Shown: positions 1-6,555 of the stretch, piece after piece | Layout of the letters: every line of letters starts with the position of its first letter | Numbering within the stretch: the stretch's first letter is position 1 | NCBI GenBank assembly: GCA_020025475.1 | Contig: JAHHSA010000014.1 | Location: 1-35,418, forward strand | Direction: 5' to 3' | Length of the DNA stretch: 35,418 nucleotides | Origin: Oscillibacter sp. | GTDB taxonomy: Bacteria; Bacillota; Clostridia; Oscillospirales; Oscillospiraceae | Notes under the pieces: generated by a model | What the model was told of the DNA's origin: nothing | What the model saw: only the letters and a program-made list of their open reading frames with translations | Database searches by the model: none | Made by a program: the position numbers and the translations under genes

Positions 1-223
1 CCAGAGCCTCACGCAGCATGCCGGCTGCGGGGGGAGGACCCATGGTGACAACAACAACCTTGCAGTTGGTGGCGTCCTTCATCTTCAGGGCAGCCTCCAG
101 AGCATTCATGTCGTCTGGGTTGGTGATGGTCTGCATAGATGCACGGTTCAAAGTACCATCGGGATTGACAGCAACCTTGCCGGAGGTATCGGGAACCTGC
201 TTGATACAAACAATAATTTTCAT
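1..223 (-). CDS. etfB: Electron transfer flavoprotein beta subunit, partial (C-terminus outside window)
   Basis: The first 74 residues are present and the gene runs off the left edge. The opening MKIIVCIKQVPDT and the following NPDGTLNR and NPDDMNALEAAL segments are typical of the EtfB N-terminus, which helps form the AMP/FAD-binding Rossmann-like fold. EtfB pairs with EtfA to carry electrons to or from acyl-CoA dehydrogenases; in butyrate-forming clostridia the Bcd-EtfAB complex bifurcates electrons between crotonyl-CoA and ferredoxin. The start is set by AGGAGGT about 11 bases upstream. It lies 20 bases after bcd on the same strand, so it is surely part of that operon, with etfA expected next outside the window. 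Whether this EtfB is of the bifurcating type cannot be judged from the fragment. Confidence 0.95.
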   Translation of the reverse strand, partial: MKIIVCIKQVPDTSGKVAVNPDGTLNRASMQTITNPDDMNALEAALKMKDATNCKVVVVTMGPPPAAGMLREAL

Positions 224-243
224 AATTACCTTTACCTCCTATC

Positions 244-1386
244 TTATTTCACGCCCAGGTGGCTGGAAATGACCATGCGCTGAACCTCAGAAGTACCCTC
301 ATAGATCTCGGTAATCTTTGCATCGCGCATCATGCGCTCCACGGGATACTCACGGGTGTAGCCATAACCACCGAACAGCTGGACAGCGCGGCGGGTCACG
401 TCAGAAGCTGCCTCAGCGGCAAACAGCTTCGCCATGGAAGCGTCCATGGAATAATCCTCGTGCAGCTGCTTCTTGCATGCTGCAGCGTAAACCAGATACT
501 GAGCAGCCTGCATACGGCAGTGCATGTCAGCCAGCTGGAACTGGGTGTTCTGGAACTGGCTCAGGCGGCGGCCAAACTGGACACGCTCCTGAGTGTACTT
601 AATGGCTTCCTGAACAGCGCCTTCGCCCAGACCCAGAGCCTGTGCGGCGATACCGATACGGCCGCCATCCAGAGTCTGCATTGCGATCTTAAAGCCCTTG
701 CCTTCCTTACCCAGCAGGTTCTCCTTGGGGACAATGCAGTCCTCGAAGATCAGATCGCAGGTAGAGCTGCCCCGGATACCCATCTTCTTCTCGTGCTTAC
801 CGGTAGAGAAGCCGGGGAAGCCCTTCTCCACAATGAAAGCGGAGATGCCGTGGTTGCCCTTGGTCTTATCGGTCATCGCAAAGACAACGAAAGTCTCAGC
901 CACATTGCCGTTGGTGATGAAGCACTTGGAGCCGTTCAGAACGTAGTGATCGCCCTCCAGAACAGCAGTAGTCTGCTGGCCGGATGCGTCAGTACCTGCG
1001 TTGGGCTCGGTCAGGCCGAAAGCACCGATCTTCTTGCCGGACAGCAGGTCAGGCAGATACTTGCGCTTCTGCTCTTCAGTACCATGTTCAAAAATGGGGG
1101 CGCAGCACAGAGAAGTGTGTGCGGAGAGGATAACACCGGTGGTGCCGCAGACTTTGGACATTTCCTCAACTGCCATGGCGTAGGACAGAACGTCACCGCC
1201 TGCACCGCCGTACTCCTTGGGGAAATAGATGCCCATCATGCCCAGCTTAGCCATCTTCTCGACGGTCTCCATGGGGAAACGCTCTTCTTCGTCGATCTCT
1301 TCAGCTAGAGGCTTGACTTCGGTCTCGGCGAACTCACGGTACATCTTACGGAGCATCTGCTGCTCGTTAGTCAGATGAAAATCCAT
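244..1386 (-). CDS. bcd: Butyryl-CoA dehydrogenase (short-chain acyl-CoA dehydrogenase)
   Basis: A 380-residue protein, full length for the acyl-CoA dehydrogenase family. It reduces crotonyl-CoA to butyryl-CoA with FAD, taking electrons through EtfAB. The N-terminal helical domain starts MDFHLTNEQQMLRKM; the middle beta domain carries the signature GLTEPNAGTDASG; the C-terminal helical domain ends with QLFGGYGYTREYPVERMMRD and IYEGTSEVQR, where Glu363 is the expected catalytic base. AAAGGAG precedes the ATG. It sits 27 bases after hbd and 20 bases before etfB, so all three are one transcription unit of the butyryl-CoA pathway. Thiolase and crotonase are not in the window. Substrate preference for C4 is inferred from the operon context rather than from residues. 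Confidence 0.95.
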   Translation of the reverse strand: MDFHLTNEQQMLRKMYREFAETEVKPLAEEIDEEERFPMETVEKMAKLGMMGIYFPKEYGGAGGDVLSYAMAVEEMSKVCGTTGVILSAHTSLCCAPIFEHGTEEQKRKYLPDLLSGKKIGAFGLTEPNAGTDASGQQTTAVLEGDHYVLNGSKCFITNGNVAETFVVFAMTDKTKGNHGISAFIVEKGFPGFSTGKHEKKMGIRGSSTCDLIFEDCIVPKENLLGKEGKGFKIAMQTLDGGRIGIAAQALGLGEGAVQEAIKYTQERVQFGRRLSQFQNTQFQLADMHCRMQAAQYLVYAAACKKQLHEDYSMDASMAKLFAAEAASDVTRRAVQLFGGYGYTREYPVERMMRDAKITEIYEGTSEVQRMVISSHLGVK

Positions 1387-1413
1387 ACCATTTACTCCTT
1401 TACTATCGTGATT

Positions 1414-2250
1414 TTACTTGGAATAATCGTAGAAGCCCTTGCCGGTCTTCTTGCCCAGCAGGCCACCCCGGACCATCTTCTTCAGCAGCAGAGCGGGACG
1501 ATACTTGGGATCGCCGGTCTCGTTGAACAGGGTCTCCATGATTGCCAGGCAGATATCCAGGCCAATGAAGTCACCCAGAGCCAAGGGGCCCATGGGATGG
1601 TTGGCACCCAGACGCATGGCCTTATCGATATCCTCAACAGAAGCCACACCAGTCTCTACCAGGCCGATGGCCTCGTTGATCATGGGAATCAGAATCTTGT
1701 TGACGACAAAACCGGGAGCCTCAGCAACCTCAACGGGATCCTTGCCGATCTCCTGAGACAGCTTGTAAATGAAGTCGAAAGTCTCCTGCTGGGTGTTTGC
1801 ACCGCGGATAATCTCCACCAGCTTCATGCTGGGAACAGGATTAAAGAAGTGCATTCCAATCACAGGATGCTTCAGCCCTGCGCCCATCTCGGTGATGGAC
1901 AGAGAAGAGGTGTTGGAAGCGAAGATGGTCTCGGGCTTGCACAGCTCGTCCAGCTCCTGCAGCAGCTCGCGCTTGGTGCCCATCTCTTCCTTGACACACT
2001 CGATGACCAGATCAGCATCAGCGGCAGCGGACTTCTCTTCCACCAGCACGTTTGCCAGCAGAGCGTCAACAGCTTCCTGGGTCATCTTACCCTTGGCAAC
2101 ACGCTTGGCCAGAGATGCAGCCAGCTTATCCTTATGCTTCTGTGCAGATGCAACAGAACTTGCATACATCAGAGCGGTGTGGCCGTTAGCTGCAAAGACC
2201 TGAGCAATACCACTACCCATAGTACCTGCGCCAAAAATTGCAACTTTCAT
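1414..2250 (-). CDS. hbd: 3-hydroxybutyryl-CoA dehydrogenase
   Basis: A 278-residue protein of normal length for the family. It reduces acetoacetyl-CoA to 3-hydroxybutyryl-CoA with NAD(P)H, the step before dehydration to crotonyl-CoA. The N-terminal Rossmann domain opens MKVAIFGAGTMGSGIAQVFA, with the GxGxxG dinucleotide loop. The catalytic His-containing segment HPVIGMHFFNPVP and VEIIRGANT follow, then the C-terminal helical domain with PGFVVNKILIPMINEA and DFIGLDICL. GGAGG lies 8-9 bases before the ATG. It is the first gene of the hbd-bcd-etfB operon, whereas many clostridia place hbd last, after etfA. The 140-base leader and promoter upstream carry two Rex-like sites. Confidence 0.95.
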   Translation of the reverse strand: MKVAIFGAGTMGSGIAQVFAANGHTALMYASSVASAQKHKDKLAASLAKRVAKGKMTQEAVDALLANVLVEEKSAAADADLVIECVKEEMGTKRELLQELDELCKPETIFASNTSSLSITEMGAGLKHPVIGMHFFNPVPSMKLVEIIRGANTQQETFDFIYKLSQEIGKDPVEVAEAPGFVVNKILIPMINEAIGLVETGVASVEDIDKAMRLGANHPMGPLALGDFIGLDICLAIMETLFNETGDPKYRPALLLKKMVRGGLLGKKTGKGFYDYSK

Positions 2251-2390
2251 AGTACTTTTCCTCCATATTACATATATTTTGTCTCGAACCGTTTCGGGCT
2301 TTCTACCTGAGTGCCGCTTGGGTCGCCGACCAGAGATGGCCGGTTCTCGGGGGAAATCAGAGCAAATCGATACTTTGCTAATTTACTCAC
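2251..2390 (-). other. 5' leader of hbd operon mRNA with hairpins
   Basis: The segment between the predicted transcription start near 2390 and the hbd ATG is about 140 bases with no ORF. On the minus strand it holds a 7-bp hairpin with a TCTC loop (plus coordinates 2326-2343, arms CCGGCCA and TGGTCGG, one G-U pair). A GAACCG/CGGTTC pairing 40-50 bases apart shares bases with that hairpin and so would compete with it. No known riboswitch was recognised. Function is unproven. Confidence 0.35.
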
Positions 2391-2392
2391 AA
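2375..2392 (-). promoter_or_regulatory. Rex-like operator overlapping the hbd operon start site
   Basis: On the minus strand this reads TTGTGAGTAAATTAGCAA. Against the Rex consensus TTGTTAA-N4-TTAACAA it matches 11 of 14 fixed positions (12 if G is allowed at position 5). It begins four bases after the -10 box and covers the expected +1, a classic repressor position. Rex is the NADH-sensing repressor known to control butyrate and solvent genes in clostridia. The rex gene is not in the window; the match is by eye. Confidence 0.55.
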
Positions 2393-2396
2393 TGAT

Positions 2397-2425
2397 ATTA
2401 TAGAGTCCCGGGTGACTTTAATCAA
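2397..2425 (-). promoter_or_regulatory. Sigma-A promoter of hbd-bcd-etfB
   Basis: On the minus strand, TTGATT (2420-2425) and a perfect TATAAT (2397-2402) are separated by 17 bases. It faces hbd, giving a leader of about 140 bases. Confidence 0.75.
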
Positions 2426-2711
2426 GTCCCAAATGCGCTTGAGAGAGGCTTTTTTCATCTTTTTTACACTTCGTACAAAATACTCGTTAAAATTTATACA
2501 ATTTGTGATTCGATTAACACATCCCCCTTCTCATCCCTTTTCTGACAGTTTCCGCCGCTGTCCGCAGAGGAGCTGCAGCGTGTTTATATGCTGCGAACGC
2601 CGGACTTCTTGTCCCCCTTTTCCACCGATCCATAGCCGCATATTATATATATGTACAGGCGGTCCCATTCAGTCCACCCAGCAGGCAAATGCATGTTCGG
2701 GGAAATTGGCA
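2426..2711. other. Non-coding region between divergent promoters
   Basis: No credible gene is seen in these 286 bases. The half next to the hbd promoter is AT-rich with T-runs and contains the second Rex-like site at 2503-2520. A TA-rich stretch (TATTATATATATG) at 2641-2653 contains a minus-strand TATAAT but has no matching -35. The remainder shows nothing recognisable. Confidence 0.5.
2503..2520. promoter_or_regulatory. Second Rex-like site upstream of the hbd promoter
   Basis: TTGTGATTCGATTAACAC on the plus strand matches the Rex consensus TTGTTAA-N4-TTAACAA at 11 of 14 fixed positions (12 with G at position 5). It lies about 78 bases upstream of the hbd -35 box and 128 bases (about 12 helical turns) from the first Rex-like site. 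It could act by looping or by overlapping a further promoter; this is inference. Confidence 0.45.
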
Positions 2712-2741
2712 TTTACAGTGCCCTGTTACCTGTGATACAAT
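2712..2741 (+). promoter_or_regulatory. Probable promoter of trmB
   Basis: TTTACA (2712-2717) and TACAAT (2736-2741), each one base from consensus, are separated by 18 bases, about 70 bases upstream of the trmB start codon. Confidence 0.5.
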
Positions 2742-2811
2742 GATGCAGATTGTAAAAAAGCAGAATACTGCGCTGAATTTAGATGGATAACTGGTCCAGG
2801 AGGAATTTCAA

Positions 2812-3840
2812 ATGCGGATGCGGAAGAAGAAAAACCTGATTCCCCGGATGGAGCGCTGCGGCGACCGTCTCATCGGGAATCCTCAGGAGATGATGGGCAA
2901 GTGGCGTGAGCTGATGCCCCAGGCCAGAGAGCTTCGGCTGGAGCTGGGCTGCGGCAAAGGCCGCTTCACCGCCGGCACGGCAGCAGCAGAACCGGATGTG
3001 CTGTTCATTGCCGTGGAGATGGTGCCGGACGCCATGGTGGTGGCTATGGAGCGCTGTGTCAATGCCGGTCTCACCAATGTATTTTTCGTGGATGCCAATG
3101 CAGAGCTGCTCCCCACCTTCTTTGCTCCCGGCGAAGTGGATCGGATCTACCTGAACTTCTCTGATCCCTGGCCCGGGCAGCGCCATGCAAAGCGGCGTCT
3201 GACCCACGGCAATTTCCTCAAGCTCTACCGTAAAGTTCTGAAAATGGGCGGTCAGATCCACTTCAAGACGGATAATCAGCCCCTCTTTGAGTTCTCTGTG
3301 GAGGAGATTCCTCAGTTCGGATTCTCCCTCTCCGAGGTTACCCGGAATCTTCACGAAAATGGTCCGGTGGGCGTCATGACTGACTACGAGGCAAAGTTCT
3401 ACCAGCAGGGCATGCCTATCAATCGTCTGGTTGCCACCATGGAGCCCTGGGAAGAGGTCTTTCCCTCCCTGCCCCGTCAGATCCGGGAGCGCTGGCTGGA
3501 TGCCTTTGCGCCTGGTCTGCCGGAAACCATCCTGGGTCCCCATGTGCTGGCCGAGGGCAACTACCTCTGGCACATCTTCACCTGGGGGCAGGTCCCCTGT
3601 CTAACGGGTGACGAAGCCCGCAAAGCCCTGGACGGGATAGACTGGGAGAACTGCTATCAGTTCTACTATGAGTACGCTCCCGCCGACAAGCCCCGCGTCC
3701 GTAAATTATCCCGGGAGGAGCTTGTCTCCCTGCCGGAGGATCTGGACTGGTACCTCACCGACGAGTCCTTCTCCTGGACCTATGTTCACTCCCATGAACC
3801 CGCCTGCGGCCCCTTCTTCTGCAGCGCCAAGACCCTCTGA
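2812..3840 (+). CDS. trmB: tRNA (guanine-N7-)-methyltransferase with C-terminal extension
   Basis: Residues 1 to about 206 are TrmB, which makes m7G46 in the tRNA variable loop using S-adenosylmethionine. LELGCGKGRFT (43-53) is the SAM-binding loop, NFSDPWPGQRHAKRR (115-129) the family catalytic and tRNA-binding signature, and TDYEAKF (190-196) the C-terminal TrmB motif. TrmB proteins usually stop near 210-230 residues; this one has 342. Residues 207-342 form a separate segment with YLWHIFTWGQVPCLTGDEAR, then a Tyr-rich CYQFYYEY and a closing FSWTYVHSHE. That pattern resembles what I recall of DUF4275, a family of unknown role, but it needs a profile search. AGGAGG lies 8 bases before the ATG. 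The gene stands alone between its own promoter and a terminator. Confidence 0.9.
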   Translation: MRMRKKKNLIPRMERCGDRLIGNPQEMMGKWRELMPQARELRLELGCGKGRFTAGTAAAEPDVLFIAVEMVPDAMVVAMERCVNAGLTNVFFVDANAELLPTFFAPGEVDRIYLNFSDPWPGQRHAKRRLTHGNFLKLYRKVLKMGGQIHFKTDNQPLFEFSVEEIPQFGFSLSEVTRNLHENGPVGVMTDYEAKFYQQGMPINRLVATMEPWEEVFPSLPRQIRERWLDAFAPGLPETILGPHVLAEGNYLWHIFTWGQVPCLTGDEARKALDGIDWENCYQFYYEYAPADKPRVRKLSREELVSLPEDLDWYLTDESFSWTYVHSHEPACGPFFCSAKTL

Positions 3841-3882
3841 TTTCAGGATGTTCCACTGTTGATCAGACTTTTTCAAGGAGGA

Positions 3883-3918
3883 AAAGCTCCCGGCTGCATG
3901 CCGAGAGCTTTCTTTTTT
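3883..3918. terminator. Intrinsic terminator after trmB, probably bidirectional
   Basis: A 12-position stem with one mismatch (arms AAAGCTCCCGGC and GCCGAGAGCTTT, 5-base loop) is followed by TCTTTTTT on the plus strand. On the minus strand the stem is followed by TTTTCC, so it may also end the gene that stops at 3966. Confidence 0.85.
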
Positions 3919-3965
3919 CGCACAATCCCGCAATCACAGGCCACAGAAGGCCGGAGTCTTGCGAT

Positions 3966-5033
3966 TTAACTCATATAGCTGAGCAGTCGCCCAGCCTCAA
4001 TGGCGGCTAGGGCCTGCACGCTGTCAAAGTCTACATAAGGATGGAGTGCCGCTTCCAGGGCATCATGGCCCGCCTTGGTCTCCCGCAGAGCCGCCACCGC
4101 CTCCTCCCGCAGCAGAGCAGTCATTTTACTCTGGAATTTCAGCTTCGCTCGGTCCGCAGGTTCCTCCATGGCATCCACACGGATTCTGCGGTACGGTTTT
4201 TTCCCATACTCCATTCCGGGACGGGATGTGACAAATGCCAACCCCAAGCCGGGAATCAGCAAATGCTCAATGCGGTCTGGGTCCTCCGGAGATACGCAGG
4301 CAATCACATTCCACTTTCGCTGACAGGCCGTTCTGCACAGCCGGTCCAGCACTTCGCCCGCCCGCTCCCAGGAATCTGCCAGCTCGTAGACTCTGGAACA
4401 GAGGGCATCCACCGTGTCAAACCGCCAGACGTATCCCTGGTGGGTCAACGTACCCAGAAACCGCCGTGTCACCCGCCCCTGCTCCGTGCCGGTTTTCCGC
4501 AGTTCCCGGTTCATGATGCCGGAGATTCGTCGGTCCAGCCGCCCCCTGTCCAGACACCGCCCGGCCTCCGCCACGCCGTCCAGTTCCAAAAGACGCGCTG
4601 CCCGCAGACTATGGCAGGCCCTTGCATAGGACCGCTGGCAGGCCTTAGTCTGCTCCCGCACTGCGTCCGCCACTGTTTTGGCTCCGGTGAGATCATAGAA
4701 CCGCCCCAAATCCACATACCGATCCACTGCTGCCGGATACTTAGGCTCCACCACATGGGGTGCCGTCCCATCCACTACCGCGCAGCGCAGTTCCGGCAGT
4801 ACCACACCGTCCAGAGAGTCCGGGTCCCCAGAGCACCAGAGATATTCTACCGTCGTTCCCGCCTGCTCCATGCACCGCCCAATCTCCCGCATAAATGTAT
4901 TTTTGCCCACCCCGGGCCCGCCTTTGAGCACCATCATATCATGTGCAGTCTCCAGATCCAGAAGTTCCGGAAACAGATTTTGAAAGCCTGCGCCGCTGTT
5001 TGCTCCGGCAAAAAAATGAGTGACCTGTGCCAT
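3966..5033 (-). CDS. PRK06851-like P-loop ATPase/GTPase-fold protein of unknown function
   Basis: A 355-residue cytosolic protein. The opening THFFAGANSGAGFQNLFPEL followed by MMVLKGGPGVGKNTFM (33-48) matches the PRK06851 family of Firmicutes, whose members carry two P-loop halves of unknown function. Here the Walker A loop ends GK-N45-T46 instead of GK-S/T. The second half restarts at about residue 190 (RRFLGTLTHQGYV), but where a second P-loop is expected the sequence is ELADSWERAGEVLDRL, with no glycine-lysine loop. It may therefore bind nucleotide weakly or not at all. The start at 5033 is preferred over an in-frame ATG at 5060 because CAGGAGGAAGAG sits just upstream of it. Monocistronic and divergent from the carboxypeptidase gene. 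Confidence 0.7.
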   Translation of the reverse strand: MAQVTHFFAGANSGAGFQNLFPELLDLETAHDMMVLKGGPGVGKNTFMREIGRCMEQAGTTVEYLWCSGDPDSLDGVVLPELRCAVVDGTAPHVVEPKYPAAVDRYVDLGRFYDLTGAKTVADAVREQTKACQRSYARACHSLRAARLLELDGVAEAGRCLDRGRLDRRISGIMNRELRKTGTEQGRVTRRFLGTLTHQGYVWRFDTVDALCSRVYELADSWERAGEVLDRLCRTACQRKWNVIACVSPEDPDRIEHLLIPGLGLAFVTSRPGMEYGKKPYRRIRVDAMEEPADRAKLKFQSKMTALLREEAVAALRETKAGHDALEAALHPYVDFDSVQALAAIEAGRLLSYMS

Positions 5034-5113
5034 ATGCTCTTCCTCCTGACTAATTTTCAATCCAGCGTATGCAAATTAGCCGTGCCCTGACAGTCTTTTT
5101 CCGATTTTGAACC

Positions 5114-5129
5114 TGTTTTTATAAAAACA
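5114..5129. promoter_or_regulatory. 16-bp perfect palindrome in divergent intergenic region
   Basis: TGTTTTTATAAAAACA is a perfect 16-bp palindrome about 80 bases upstream of the PRK06851-like gene and 50 bases upstream of the carboxypeptidase -10 box. It could be an operator shared by both genes, but A/T-rich palindromes also arise by chance. Confidence 0.3.
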
Positions 5130-5177
5130 ATTGTCATACCTCATATGAAATTTAGAGGTGAAATTCCTCCTTTCAGC

Positions 5178-5186
5178 TGTTATAAT
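5178..5186 (+). promoter_or_regulatory. Extended -10 promoter for the carboxypeptidase gene
   Basis: TGTTATAAT combines a TG extension with a perfect TATAAT at 5181-5186. No good -35 is seen at 16-18 bases, which extended -10 promoters can tolerate. The leader to the start codon at 5322 would be about 130 bases. Confidence 0.5.
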
Positions 5187-5321
5187 GTATCTAATTGGAG
5201 TAAATCTGTCCGACAGCAGTGCTATTTTCCCCGAAGCCCAGCGGCACCCCCGGATTTTACCATTCCCTCTGGTTGCATACTATTCCAGATTTTTACATAT
5301 TTTACAGACAGGAGCTCATTT

Positions 5322-6479
5322 ATGGATGACCAGTATACCCCCATTATTTCTGAAGAAGAACGTCTTGCCCGCCGTGCCGCACGAGCAGCGGCACGCCGTG
5401 AAAAGCAACGTGCCTACCGCATCCGCCAACTCCGCCAGGCCCTCCCGGTGGGCGCCATCTGCATTGTGTTGATCGGAGCCCTCTCCGCCTGGGCTGTCAA
5501 CCATCACCGTGAAGAGAAAAAGCAGAATGAAACGCTTCCCATCGCCGCTTCCACGCTTCCGCCGGCGCCGCCGGTCCTTTCGGAGAAGCCGGAGCCCAAA
5601 GTTTTTCAGCTGAACCGGACCGCCTCCACAGCAGTCATCGGAGAGGATTTGCCAAGCAAACACGCCATTGTGATCGACGTGCAGACCGGCAATGTTCTGG
5701 CAGAAAAGAGTGCGGACACCGTTATCTCTCCCGCCTCTATGACCAAGATCCTGACTTTGCTGGTGGCAGCGGAAAACCTCACCGAGGCAGATTTGGACAA
5801 GCCCTTCACCATGACCCGGGAAATCACCGACTACAGCTATGTCAACGGGTGCAGCGTGGTAGGACTGATGGTGGACGAGACCGTCCCCGTGCGGGAGCTG
5901 CTCTATGGCACCATCCTCTCCTCCGGCGCCGATGCCGCCCTGGGTCTGGCCCAGTATGTCGCTGGCTCTCACGAGGCCTTTGTAAAGATGATGAATGAAA
6001 AATTGAAGGAACTGGGTGCCTCGGAGTCCGCTCACTTCACCAACTGCGTGGGCATCTACGATCAGGAGCATCAATGCACCGTTCAGGATATCGCACTGAT
6101 CCTCCGGGCCGCCATGGAAAACGAGCTCTGCCGCAAGGTGCTGGACGCCCGCACCTATGAAACCATCCCCACGAGTGACCACCCCGACGGTCAGGTCCTC
6201 TCCAACTGGTTCCTGCGCCGCATCGAGGACAAGGACACCGGCGACATAGATGTAATTGGTGCCAAGACCGGCTATGTGTCTCAGTCGGGCAGCTGCGCCG
6301 CCAGCTGCGGTGAGGACTCCCAGGGCAACCGTTTCATCTGTGTCACCGCAGATGGCTACAGCTCCTGGTGCGCCATCTATGACCACGTGACTCTCTATAA
6401 TCGCTACTGCAATGCTGCTCCTGCGGAGTCATCCACCGATCTCCCGGTGGATCCTCCCGCTGTTTCTGCCTCTACTTGA
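5322..6479 (+). CDS. Serine-type D-alanyl-D-alanine carboxypeptidase (PBP5/DacF family, peptidase S11)
   Basis: A 385-residue enzyme that trims the terminal D-Ala from peptidoglycan stem peptides outside the membrane. The basic N-terminus (1-40, many Arg) is cytosolic; residues about 41-59 form one membrane span that acts as an uncleaved anchor; a Pro-rich linker follows. The S11 domain has SMTK at 139-142 with nucleophile Ser139, and KTG at 315-317. The second motif, normally SxN, reads S201-G202-A203, so the Asn is replaced by Ala; similar SGAD versions seem to occur in clostridial relatives. The classical C-terminal amphipathic anchor is absent, consistent with the N-terminal one. The start at 5322 has GGAG upstream; the frame stays open 59 codons further but without a ribosome-binding site. 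Confidence 0.9.
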   Translation: MDDQYTPIISEEERLARRAARAAARREKQRAYRIRQLRQALPVGAICIVLIGALSAWAVNHHREEKKQNETLPIAASTLPPAPPVLSEKPEPKVFQLNRTASTAVIGEDLPSKHAIVIDVQTGNVLAEKSADTVISPASMTKILTLLVAAENLTEADLDKPFTMTREITDYSYVNGCSVVGLMVDETVPVRELLYGTILSSGADAALGLAQYVAGSHEAFVKMMNEKLKELGASESAHFTNCVGIYDQEHQCTVQDIALILRAAMENELCRKVLDARTYETIPTSDHPDGQVLSNWFLRRIEDKDTGDIDVIGAKTGYVSQSGSCAASCGEDSQGNRFICVTADGYSSWCAIYDHVTLYNRYCNAAPAESSTDLPVDPPAVSAST

Positions 6480-6482
6480 AAC

Positions 6483-6540
6483 AAACAGCACCCCAATTTG
6501 GGCGCAGGATCTGGTCCTGAACCCAAACGGGGTGCTGTTT
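6483..6540. terminator. Convergent hairpin terminator
   Basis: A perfect 12-bp stem (AAACAGCACCCC with GGGGTGCTGTTT) encloses a second 6-bp stem (TTTGGG with CCCAAA). It lies between two convergent genes. The T-run is short on either strand (TTTGTTTC on the minus strand), so efficiency is uncertain. Confidence 0.7.
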
Positions 6541-6555
6541 CAATTCGGAGAGACA

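Noticed and set aside
2251..2390. Riboswitch or T-box in the hbd leader
   Set aside because: No T-box sequence, no known aptamer core and no terminator with a T-run was seen; only small hairpins.
2638..2655. TATTATATATATG as a further promoter
   Set aside because: A minus-strand TATAAT is present but the bases at -35 (GAATGG) do not fit on either spacing tested.
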